Assembly (NCBI GenBank): GCA_019137255.1
Contig: WPDH01000062.1
Coordinates: forward strand, 124,001 to 188,000
Length of the DNA: 64,000 nucleotides
Direction: 5' to 3'
Source of the DNA: Corinectria fuckeliana
Lineage: Eukaryota; Ascomycota; Sordariomycetes; Hypocreales; Nectriaceae
Shown: piece after piece, positions 10,401-20,177 of the stretch
Layout of the letters: each line of letters starts with the position of its first letter
Position numbering within the stretch: the first letter of the stretch is position 1
The notes under the pieces: generated by a model
The model's database searches: none
What the model was told of the DNA's origin: nothing
Seen by the model: the letters and a program-made list of their open reading frames with translations, nothing else
Made by a program: the position numbers and the translations under genes

Positions 10401-11637
10401 GAGTCGTGGAAATCAGCGGACAGATGCATCATGTGGGAATAAGCGGCACGCGTCAATGCGTCGTGGGAGTAGTATTTGACGGGAACCCAAAGCCACTGGC
10501 GAACAAGTTCGAGACCCGATTCAGAGGCTATCAAGCGGAGGGTCGCGAAAATGAGAACCGCTAGCCAGGGGCTGCTTGCGTTGTCGCCGCTCAGGCTATC
10601 CATGATGATACCCGTCTGACGGGGGATGAGCAAATGAAGTGCGTTTGATGCCAGAAGGCAGACGCAGACTGCGGCAGCGCGAAGTTGAAGACCGACATTG
10701 CCAACAGGCCAGACATATGGAAAGAGTATCTGGAAATCCGTGTTAGCCATACCTGCGACAAAATGGATATAGCGTCTGGCTATGACAAACAAGGCAGCAG
10801 AATGCCACGCCTTGAGACTAGTCATGTATTAGAGCTAACAGAAGATCGTACCTTGAACCCCTTGGCATATTCAATCCAGTTGCCACCCTCTTCAAGCCGC
10901 TTCTTCATAGCCTCTTTGGCCTCCCGCTCCCGACGCTCCCAGTTGTATTCTGGGGCTTCTTCGGTTTCGGTGGATTCGTCCTCGGCCTGGAGCGTCGATC
11001 CGTACCCAGACTCCTGACTCTGTTGAGACTGGTCGGCAGAACTTCCGGGACAGGTTGCAGTGTCTTTGGGCAGGAGGGGTTGTCGCTCCTCGTCACATTG
11101 GATATTGACTGATGCGGAAAAGGAAAAAAGGCCGGCGAGAAGGAGGAAAATCAAGCAGCGAGTGGAAACCAGGACCACGTCGATGATCTCATAGGATTGA
11201 AATCTGACGAATGCATCGTCAACTGCGGACAGAGAGATGATGGCGATCTCGAAGAGGAAGGCGAGCATCCAGGACCCCACGAAGGGATACGAGGCTCCAT
11301 TCTCAGCGTCGATGAGCCGACTGAGCAGGATGCCAAAAAGCAAGACGCACGACAAGTGGCCGATGATGATGTGATCCTCTGTAGGCCAAACTCGAGAGAG
11401 AAACACCCGAGCGCCGATGACGCCCAGCTGGGCAACGTACGTCAAGACAAAGAGGGCAGAGAGTGCTACGGTCGTTGTCTTGTTGGGGAAAGTCTTTTGG
11501 CTGTCGACCGCTTTCTTTGCAGTCTGAACGTTGCAGGCAACGACCACGGACGCAACAAGAAAGTAGAGGAACACGACCGCAGGGTAGACGTAGTATAGCA
11601 CTACCAATGCGGTCTGGAGGGGGCTGGCCAGAGTCAT
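7426..11637 (-). CDS. hmt1: HMT1-type vacuolar half ABC transporter (ABCB class) with extended PAM2/RG tail, about 1245 residues
   Basis: This family moves glutathione- or phytochelatin-bound metals into the vacuole. Five hydrophobic helices open the protein (ATG at 11637; SPLQTALVVLYYVYPAV), followed by an acidic linker, a six-helix ABC membrane domain (about 263-580), then one nucleotide-binding domain: Walker A GATGAGKST (about 631-639), Q-loop VVPQSP, signature LSGGE, Walker B IVLLDEATSS and H-loop His in AHRLST. Deduced exons on the minus strand: 11637-10852, 10729-9510, 9459-9299, 9243-9213, 9160-8990, 8938-8605, 8551-8132, 8089-7943, 7893-7426. They sum to 1246 codons without a frame break. 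Most introns are 49-55 bases with CTAAC-like branch sites; the 42-base intron at 8131-8090 is the least certain and could end at 8054 instead. About 340 residues follow the ATPase domain, including a PAM2-like motif and an Arg-Gly-rich end. S. pombe Hmt1 is much shorter. Confidence 0.88.
8513..8548 (-). other. PAM2-like motif in the ABC transporter tail
   Basis: Residues 903-914 read SRLNPVAPTFTP. PAM2 motifs, which bind the MLLE domain of poly(A)-binding protein, centre on Leu-Asn-Pro-x-Ala-x-x-Phe-x-Pro, and every key position is present (Leu905, Asn906, Pro907, Ala909, Phe912, Pro914). It sits at the first residues of exon 7 in a low-complexity, presumably disordered cytosolic tail, which suits a linear motif. 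Binding is inferred, not shown. Confidence 0.6.
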
Positions 11638-13929
11638 TGCGAAGGATGAGAAGTCGACGCGGACGACCAGGTAGGCAGAGCTGGAGAGCCAAGATCTCAA
11701 AAGGAGGCGGGTGATGGATGTTCGAGGGGGCTTCGTCCCAGGAAGTCGACTTGGTACTGGCCCAGGCCGAGTTGAAAGTAGTAGGTAGGGAAATTAGAAG
11801 CTGGCGTCGAGAGGGACGAAGATGGAGAAGGTTTTGCGTTGAGGAAGTTGTCAAGTTTCGACGGAGGACGGAGGGAAAGAAGTAATGCTTTCGTCTCGGC
11901 ACCGTGTGCCGTGATTGTTTGCCAGTCGTAGCCGCCACGGATACTTCAATCTCAGACGCGGGAAAAGGCGTGAATCACAAGTTTGCCCCTACAGGTAATC
12001 GGTGCAGGTCCAAATAGAGGAGTCACGACACTTGCGTGGTGAAACCTGAGGAAGAGCTCAGGTTGGGGGGAAGCTGCACCTTCCGGTTATCTGCTTCGTG
12101 CCTGCCCTTGCGCCTGCCTGCCCTTGCACTTGCCCCTTGCGTAAGCGTGGGTGCGCGTGAGCCGTGAGCTGTGAGCCGTGAGGTGCCGGTTGCCCGTGAC
12201 CGACAGTGCCTGCCTCACCGTTTACCTGTCGTTTCGTGCCCTTTGTTGGTCGTTGAATGTTGGATGTTGGGAAGGCCCAATTAACCTGCAAGGCGGACGA
12301 CGCGCAGGATTCCTCCTAATGAAGGAACAACTTTTCAGTCCCTTACCGCCCACTCTTTCCGGAGTCTCCGGGTTCTTTCCTGCGACGGGAGACGGGAGAC
12401 GGGAGAGGATGTTCTGCTCGGCTGGAAGGGGATGTTAATTGGTGATGACGGGAAGCTGCAGAGTCGGCATGCGGCTGAAACTTCGAGGCCCTTTGCTGTG
12501 CACTTCAAGCAATGCTGCGCTTGTCCGTCTCTTGTACCTTCTCTTTTCCTCGCCAACTCGACCACGAACTCAACGGGGGATTGCAGTAAAGAACGACGTC
12601 CTTCGCCAATGTCTCGCAGCTAGAAGCAATCGCTACTAGACTGTTCCCATAGCGAGTGCCGATGTGTGCAAATTTACGGTCAATCGCAGAATGATGGTAT
12701 GCCGATGGATCAAACGTGACGTCCAATGCGCAGTGGCGCTGACACTGGAGAGATAGATTTCTTGGTGTCGAATTGGCCCTTGAATCCACCGCCCGTAGCA
12801 ATTGTCTGTCGTCGAGATCCTAACGGCAATGATGAAATGTCAACAAAATAGAGGGCTCGTCCAGCTTCAAATACCACTTCGCCTGGAGAAGAAGGTTTGG
12901 CGTGGGCCGTGGGTGACACTTCTGGAAGCCAGGACAAGGGTCGCATCCTGAGAAGCCATACCCACTCGAGCTTGGTCACGGAGTGAGGCGCGCGTCCAGA
13001 GGCTAGGCTGATTGGCTTGCAGCGGTGTACCCAGCGCCCTGGATCAGCTCTCCAGGACCCCTGAACGAATCACTACCCTGGTCGCGATTGGCCATCCCCG
13101 ACGCCATGCTGCAGGGCGTCGTTTTGTACCAGAGAGAAGAGAAAAGTGAGCTTCCAGCACCAGAACTCAGACTCTTGAGTCCTTGACCGGTCAGTCCCGC
13201 AGATCAGTTGATCATCGCCACCTTCGAGGACAAGGCTTGGGTTTCCAGTTTTGCACTGTCTAGCCGTTCTTTCGCCGAAAGCATGCCACTCGAGCGATGT
13301 GTCAGTCACGTTGCACAGAGTCCAGGCTCGGACCTTGCGACGGGCGCTTTGGTCAGTCCGAAAAGGGGGGTTCAACGGGGGAAGAGCAATGAGCATGCCA
13401 CGGCCCGCGTTGCCCAGGTTGCCAGGATCGAGCTGAGAGAGCACCTGCTTGAGGCTAAGAAGCTGAACAGCTGGTAAGACACAGAACAATTGTTGTTGAA
13501 CAGCCAACATTACGGCGTGGCGACCTTCTCATCGCCCCAACGTTGTCGCCATTCCCACTTCTTCTCTCAATATTGGGTCTCTGTTTCCTCTAATTAGTCA
13601 AGGTCTTCACTGCTCGGTTGGATTACTGGAGACCTGTCACAGAGCCGTTTCAATAGCGCCAAAGAGCTTTCTTGTCCACGCGACCAAGTCCTGCAAGCCC
13701 AGCCCGTCTAGACAGCAAGAGACCCATTATCAAAGCGTGCTTCCCGCTTATTCACCGACTTTCGCACCGGACCTGCCATTCGTATGCCATGGTTCAAACC
13801 CAACGGGAAGCGGTGAATATGGCATCCACCGCTGTGTCAAAAAGCTATAGTTATGAATGTCATGGGATGAATTCTCCAAGCAGCGGTTTAGCAAAAGCAG
13901 GGGGGGGGGGGGGGGGGGGGGGGGGGANN

Positions 13930-13977
<48 letters not shown>

Positions 13978-14923
13978 TCTTATTCCACCCCACACTTCAC
14001 GGCAAGGGAACGGTTCCACCCGTTTGAAGGGACATCACGACGCCATTCGCTTTATCAATCGAAACCATGAACAGCGCAGCTTATGAGTTTTCCCCGAGGA
14101 GTTTCTTGAGGAGATGGATGAAGGATCTTGTCAATGATGCCTTCACGGGCTTTAGTTCGGAGTTCTACGACGCCGAGGTAAAGGCAAGCGCCCACCGTTC
14201 TTCAACCGAAACAAATGCCTAATTAATTGTCAGTGATTCCTTTCTGATGGAGACTTCCATAATATGCGGTTCCTTGGTAGATCACTGGCTTTTATACCGA
14301 CCACACTCTAATCGTGATCTCTTCGGCAAGCACAGGCGCCGCGCATGGCAGCGGCGAACCTCTCACCTCGTCTTGATTGCTGATTTCAAGTTCTTCGACC
14401 TGATGCCCGACTCATGGGAAGCTTGTTCCGAATCACCCTGCTTTGGCCTGTCCTCGCTCTGCAAAGCCTATCGACCGGGGGCCTCGGCTTTGATCATATC
14501 CTGGATATTTGTCCCGAATATCTCAATGATTTACACCACGAGGTGGGGTCCCTCATGCGTCCTATTCTAACCCCACTGACGGAATGTCAAGGATTGCATC
14601 TTGTCCCTTTCCACGACTTCCACTATCGGTCTGGGTTAGACAAGCGTTACATTTCTTCGGAGACTCAAGGCACAGTGTGAACTGGTTGCGGAAATGCAAG
14701 TTCTTCGGTTCGAATTCCCTCCACAGCCCGGCTCCGGAAGCTTTTATTAATATACTAAAAGAAAACGCGACGAGGGTGGTCCCGTCACTCCTACTTTAAC
14801 AACAAAGAATCAGGATACACCTAGGCAAGCATGCCTAAAGGTAACCTCGCTTTTGCTTTCGCTACTCATTTCGTAATCCTCGTTACTCGTCAAAGTCTCG
14901 ACATGGCACCACTACGCCAAAAA
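11638..14923. other. 3.3 kb gene-poor stretch, with a weak coding-like patch at 14067-14680
   Basis: The first few hundred bases should be the promoter of the ABC transporter. After that no frame shows a known domain. At 14067-14680 (plus strand) there is a weakly coding-like patch: an ATG at 14067, a possible donor GTAAAG near 14177, an acceptor near 14234, then frames in two registers of about 90-107 codons with many Leu, Trp and Phe. It could be a decayed gene or chance, and I could not assign it to a family. A poly-G run interrupts the region. Confidence 0.35.
13900..13976 (+). repeat. poly-G tract with two undetermined bases
   Basis: Twenty-seven G residues (13900-13926), then A and two N, then forty-seven G residues (13930-13976). 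A homopolymer this long with ambiguous bases is more likely an assembly or sequencing patch over a difficult G-rich spot than an exact native sequence. Flanking bases are ordinary. A real G-tract of uncertain length is probably present. Confidence 0.8.
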
Positions 14924-16072
14924 TCACTTACACTCCCATTGTGGTTCCCAGACCAGCCCATCCACTGGCTGGATTTGTGGTCCTGAGCCAGCAAACCCTC
15001 TCGGATCGCATCTCGACAGCAGAGACGCGCTTGGAATAGTTTGGCTTGTCGTCGATAGGGTTTCTTTCTGGAACGGCTCTAATACAACCATGTCGAACAT
15101 CTCGTCTCCGCCCTCCGACGAGATCGAACTTTGCTGGAAGGGGTCGTTCCACGCTGGCGCAACGCCTTCCATCTCAGGGGTCTGTATGCTCAAAGAACCT
15201 GTTCCGCTTGTCCCACTGCAAATAGAGTCCCTTTGGTATGGACTTGCAGGTCCATCAGGACGCTCAAAGGCAAAAGAACTTGAGAGGAGGCCGTCCACTG
15301 ACTTTTTTGCCTCGTTCGCAATGTATTTCTGAATGAGAATGCAATTGCAATCAGTGTGCCGCAGAAGCTGATTCTTCAAGTGGTACATCTCGGCCGTCAG
15401 CGAGTCAAAACACGCTGAAAGGTATCGGTTATGATCTTCCATGGCCTGTTCACGAGAGGCGAGTGCCGACGCTTCATCCCGTTTGCGCAGACGGCATTTC
15501 GTAGCCGCGATTCTGTTTCGCTCAAGGATGCGTCGTCGTCGGGGGTCCCTTGGAATATCTTCGTCGCTCTCCTCTTTGAAGTCCATCTTTGGCGGCTCTT
15601 TGGGTTGGCCTTTAGGCTTCCGACCTCGCCTTTTTGGTTGTGGCTGATCCTCGGCGAGTCCAGAAGCACCGATTTTTACAACACCCGAGCTTTCTTGGGA
15701 TCTCTTCCGGCTCCGGGGCTGGCGTGGCGGCTTCTGTTCGCCCTCCACGGTCGGCAACACTCTCTGGAGTGGTTCGTGCCCCTTGGTCCTCGGTGCGACC
15801 ATGGGCTGGGGTGGTTGTTGTTGAAAAATCCCTAAGCCAACCTCCATCGACATCGAGGAAGTGCCAATTGCTTCGTCAAAAAAAGAGACCTGGTTCATGG
15901 TCTGTTGATATGCCAGGTTGCTTCGAGATGCGGGAGAAGCTGCGCTGATGCAATGTGGTGGAGTAGGAGTCATCAGACATCCCGCTGCTGGCGTCGAGAC
16001 GATTCCATCGAAGTATGGGCCGAACGTGTTATCACCCGCCATAAGAGGGTAGGAGTGGACGAAGGTTGCCAT
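14924..16072 (-). CDS. bZIP transcription factor of ATF/CREB type, 382 residues, with an AT-hook-like segment
   Basis: This is a nuclear DNA-binding regulator. The basic region (about 176-200) contains NRIAATKCR, the diagnostic N-x2-AA-x2-CR pattern, and is followed by a leucine-zipper region to about 240. Next comes the segment RHTDCNCILIQKYI, typical of fungal ATF-like proteins. Upstream, residues 147-158 (PKRRGRKPKGQP) look like an AT-hook, and residues 112-126 are basic, together probably giving nuclear localisation. The N-terminal 110 residues are Gln/Pro/Ser-rich, as in activation regions. The start is the first ATG in the frame (MATFVHS); the frame stays open about 50 codons upstream without an ATG. 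A GTAAGT overlaps the stop region, so a short extra 3' exon cannot be excluded. Fungal ATF-type factors control stress, sporulation and secondary metabolism; the exact orthologue is not resolved. Confidence 0.85.
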   Translation of the reverse strand: MATFVHSYPLMAGDNTFGPYFDGIVSTPAAGCLMTPTPPHCISAASPASRSNLAYQQTMNQVSFFDEAIGTSSMSMEVGLGIFQQQPPQPMVAPRTKGHEPLQRVLPTVEGEQKPPRQPRSRKRSQESSGVVKIGASGLAEDQPQPKRRGRKPKGQPKEPPKMDFKEESDEDIPRDPRRRRILERNRIAATKCRLRKRDEASALASREQAMEDHNRYLSACFDSLTAEMYHLKNQLLRHTDCNCILIQKYIANEAKKSVDGLLSSSFAFERPDGPASPYQRDSICSGTSGTGSLSIQTPEMEGVAPAWNDPFQQSSISSEGGDEMFDMVVLEPFQKETLSTTSQTIPSASLLSRCDPRGFAGSGPQIQPVDGLVWEPQWECK

Positions 16073-19000
16073 CGAGAATATACCTCCGTTCTTCGGGATC
16101 AATTGATGGTATCGGTGGAGGGGAGGTGATAAGAGGACCCGGCTGGTTGGTGGCCTGTCTACCAATGAAGGTACTAACAGAGAGCTATAAAGGTTCTTGG
16201 TATCACCTGCTCCTTGCTTAGCCACAGCCGAGTAGGAGACAGTGAGTGATGCTTGGACCGGGCCGGGCTAACGAGCGGTTCGGTCGAGGAGCAGATGTGG
16301 AAGGAACTCGACAGATTCAGGTGAGTGGGCGGCCCTTTGAATCAGAAAGTAGTGATGTACAGCAGGGATTGGTGCAGGGAGGGAAGTGTTGTAGAGTCTG
16401 GCACGAGCGCGGGAGAATTGAGGGCGATGGGACAATCAAATAGGTAGACCTATGCATACCTTAGCCATATCCCAAGCCGTCAACTGCCAAGGATGGGCCG
16501 AATGCAACATTGGACTAAAGTTACTAAGTAGAGCTTTGCCACACATATCAGCTGCGCGGCACACCACAGGGGGGAAATAGACTTTCCCATTAAAACCTCG
16601 AGGCTCCCTTTTCTGCAAGACGATGGGGATGGCAAACGAGACTCCGATTGGGCCACTTGAGCACCGCACCTTGGAGGCTCCGACGCCCCCGGTGAGGCTT
16701 CGAAGATGAGCGGCCTGGCCGTCGGACTGTCGGCTCGCGCTGCATGTGGCCGTATCTGGCACAGTGACCTGCAGTGCAATGCACGCTGCGTAACGAGGGG
16801 CCCTGCGGAGTCTCAGGAGGGTTTCTCTCGAGGAGAACTGGGAACGTGAAACTTGCAACCGGGGTCCGAGTACGTCTGATGCCGTCCGGAAGACGGGCAA
16901 GCTGGGAAGTGGCGTTTGCGTTCCCCCCTCTTAAAATATACTAACGACGGTGCTGATCGAGGGGAGGTGTTTCTGTGATTTGGTTACAACTCCTGGGCTT
17001 GACGCCTTGTCAACCCAGAACGGGTTCTTTGGTGACCACCCCACGGTCCAACGTGGCAACTCCCGTTGCTGCTACGAAATGAAGTTTTTGCCACGAACTC
17101 AGGTCGCCAGGCACACTTTACACGGGACGGCGACTTCCGCCTGTGTCGGCAACTTACCGACTCCTGAATGGATTGTCAACTTTGGGGCATCGATGCAGGT
17201 TCCGGCCAAGTGCGGTCGCAGAGTAAGACCTAGGGCTGGTGCTCCATGTGACAGAGCTCTATCTGCATTGGGGGGCGATCTTCAGCTCCCCAATGCCAAC
17301 ATCACTCAACCGAGGTTTATTGGAAGCAAAGCTTTGTAGTGGGCGGTTGGAACAAACTGGGACCTGACCCAGAGGTGGACAAGGGTAGGCCCGGGTGATC
17401 TGCACCTGAGCTTCGATGCGCTTTGACTGGTCTGGCCAGCACAAGCTGATAGACAATATTAGTCTAGGTACATAGAACTCGATCTTAATGCGGAACCATC
17501 TAGCAAGCTACCTAAGGTCAAATGCCAGCGGGCGCAGACGCACCCCGCCAGAGGGTGGCACCAGCAGTCGACGACGTGGACAATTGGGAATAACTTGGCC
17601 AAAACCTCCCAACGCGCGTCTGAGAAGCGGGGAACTGTCTGTCTGTCTGTTCGTCCATCTACATCCCAACCAGTGGTGCGGTCCAAGACCTCCGCGGCTT
17701 GGGCAGGGCCCTCTGCGCCAACAGGTGGCCTTTGGTTTCTGGCGCTTTGTGGGCGGCCGTTTCGCATCCACCTCAACTCCGCAGCAAACCTCTCAGAGGC
17801 ACTACCGGGAGCCTGGAACTCGAGCGCGGCGTTCAGCGGGGCATCTTGAGAGTCAAACGCAAAACATCAGCCACGAAATGGCTTAGTCCATGCAAGCCAT
17901 CACAGCAAAAGTACGAATCTTTGGCGTCGTAGACAGTCATTCATTGGTAGGTGCTGGCTTTCCGATTTTGCCTAGTTGACGAGGGGGAGAGGATTGAGGC
18001 TCTCGCGACCTGCCGATCCTGTCTAGGCCCAGGCCCCGCCGTTTGCAGATCTGAAGGCAATGAGTTCATTAGACTAGCTTGTGAATCCCCAATGCAAGTG
18101 CAATGCCTATTCGGCGGCTCCACTCCTCCGCCAAGACGAAGAGTTCAAGAAAGCCAAGGCGCGCCCGCACTTGAGGTTCCCTTTTGGGCATGGCGACGTT
18201 GGAGAATAATGGGCCGGCCAGTGCACAAGAGGGTCGGCTGAGATCGCCCCAGCCATCAGAGGGCGCCGACTAGTTATTGAGTGATGCTCTTCTTTCTTGG
18301 ACGATGGGCCTAGCGACACTTCGGTCAGGAATGTTGTCTCCGTGGTTTGCCAGAGCGTTGGCATGAAGGGGTAGATGTGAGACGGCCAGGCAATGGGTGG
18401 TGTTGACGATATCTTCGGGTTGGGCTACGGACATAAGCCCGCATGACGACCCCGCTCGGGGATGCAACTCTGTGGGTTTTACGGGGAAACGATACGCGAT
18501 GGATCTAATGGACTGTTTGAGGAGAGCTTTTTGACTTTGCGAGCTATCCTGAGTTGAGGTCCTCGGCTGTCATGGATGGCGCTCTAGGAGTTGCCTCCAG
18601 CGGCAGTAGGGCCGATGTCAAGACGCCAAGTTCCAACCCCGCGGGCCCGAACATCTTTCATAGGGCTAAGCTAGGGACCACTAGCAGCGACAATTCCCGA
18701 GCAGAATCAGTCGTCTTTGTTCCGATCATTTCAGGGGCGTCAATAATCTCTTGAGCGATACTAAACAGGACAACACTATGGCGTATAAGTAGCGTACCCG
18801 TTTGCCGCCTAACTTAGATAGGCGGCATGATCGCCAACAAACAATAGCGGGCAAGCTTACAGCCTCCGAAGAATCCAGTGCCAGGCCTGACCGACGACGG
18901 ATGCTTTGAGGTAGTTTTGAAACTATTCAAACACAACTGTCTACTAAGCGAGACAGGCTGGCAACGGCCAACTCGATGGCAACCTCCTCAAAGCGCATTG

Positions 19001-19770
19001 ATCCCCCATTGAAGCAGTATGCGGAGGTGGCACATCCTGTCTTTACCAATCCGTCCACCTACAGCTACGGCGTCGTCCAGGGTAATGTCATAAAGCGATA
19101 GGGATTGGCGCGCGGCTGTTCCCCTCACAGCAAGGTTTCGGCCACCGTCCGTCGCTCTCGCTGCCCTGCCATTGACCCTCTTGACACCACACCATCTCGG
19201 TATCGGTTCGCCTCTGGACAGCACCTGAATGCCGCTTGGGCCATATCAAGCCGTCGTAAACCGTCCGTGCCGGTGTTCAGGCCCGAATCTACATCACATT
19301 GGCCTAGATCATGCTAGCTCCATGCACTGGGGACGGGGCAATGGCTTCCCATGTCTGCCGTTGCTGGTGTTTTGGGTAGTAGGCTTTCTCCGGAGATCGT
19401 CCTGAAGTTGATGACAGAACACAGATCAAGACCGGATATGTTTCTGTGATCCTCATTGATCAAAAGTCTGGTGGCTCATTCGACCGACACAATGCCTTGC
19501 CTGAAGCACGGCGTCGGCCGAAAATTGCCCTTGCATAGCTACCCCTGACGATCGACTCCATCCCCAGGTCGCTTTGCTCATGCATTGTTCAGGCACTATT
19601 ACTCGGTAAGATTCCGAGAGAGCCGCTAAAGGTGTGTTGTTGACTACTTGTAGGGAAGGGAAATGTTGGGTCTTTCCATTTCATATCGAGGTACCCAAGA
19701 CTCTATGAGAAAGGATACGTGTCGTAGTATGTGTTAGAGAAACCCGGATGGCGTCTACCACTGCTTTTAG
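16073..19770. other. 3.7 kb gene-poor stretch of ordinary composition
   Basis: The first part is the promoter side of the bZIP gene. Beyond that, only short frames with unusual composition occur on both strands, none over about 155 codons and none with a motif I recognise. A CTGT repeat lies near 17635-17652. A patch at 18976-19101 (plus strand) reads through about 40 codons and ends at a TAG, but has no start context or family. Base composition is near 50% G+C, so this is not RIP-type AT-rich DNA. Non-coding RNA genes cannot be judged by eye. Confidence 0.4.
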
Positions 19771-20177
19771 TTACTCTGGTACCACGACATCTTTGCTAGT
19801 GTCTAACTCCTCCAGCCTTCGCAGATCCATGGGTCTCTCCAGTAGAGGGATGACGTAAGGGTCAAAAGTCTGCCAGTAAGGGTTTTCGAGGTGATATTTC
19901 TGGCTCTGGAAACCACCCACAATATTTGATGTTAGCAAATATTCACGGACGGGACAAACTCAAACAAATGGGAAGGGGTTTGACTGACACTCTCTTGTTC
20001 GTAGCGCTCAACAATGGTGAAAGCTCGTGGGTCCTTGATATCTTGCATGACGAACCAGGAGATCGTTTCCTTGTCCTGGGAGTAGACGCGGCTAGCTTCG
20101 ATGAGTTTTGCCGAGAGCTTCGCGATGCTCTCCTCATCGGCTTTCGCGTACAGGTGAACGACGATTGTATAAACCAT
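19771..20177 (-). CDS. ABM-domain (antibiotic biosynthesis monooxygenase fold) protein, 107 residues
   Basis: This is a small dimeric ferredoxin-like alpha/beta-barrel protein of the ABM superfamily, whose members are cofactor-free monooxygenases or binding proteins. Exon 1 (20177-19989) starts MVYTIVVHLYAK and contains WFVMQD and FTIVERYEQ. Exon 2 (19905-19771) begins SQKYHLENPYWQTFDPYV and ends in a Val-Val-Val-Pro-Glu tail. The 83-base intron (19988-19906) has a GTCAGT donor, a GCTAAC branch site and CAG, and keeps phase 0. The frame continues upstream of this Met to 20372, but the extra 65 residues look like leader sequence, and fungal proteins of this type are about 105-110 residues long. 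His in YHLENPYW and the conserved Trp/Phe pattern are intact. The substrate is unknown. It stands alone beside an AT-rich patch. Confidence 0.85.

Noticed and set aside
10735..10850. Extra 38 codons in the ABC transporter (AWHSAALFVIARR and onward) from a 41-base intron
   Set aside because: A 122-base intron with a proper GCTAAC branch site and CAG at 10732-10730 joins GFK directly to ILFPYVWP, as the family expects.
13672..14070. Glycine-rich protein read through the poly-G tract
   Set aside because: The glycines come from the homopolymer and the N bases; no start context or flanking homology.
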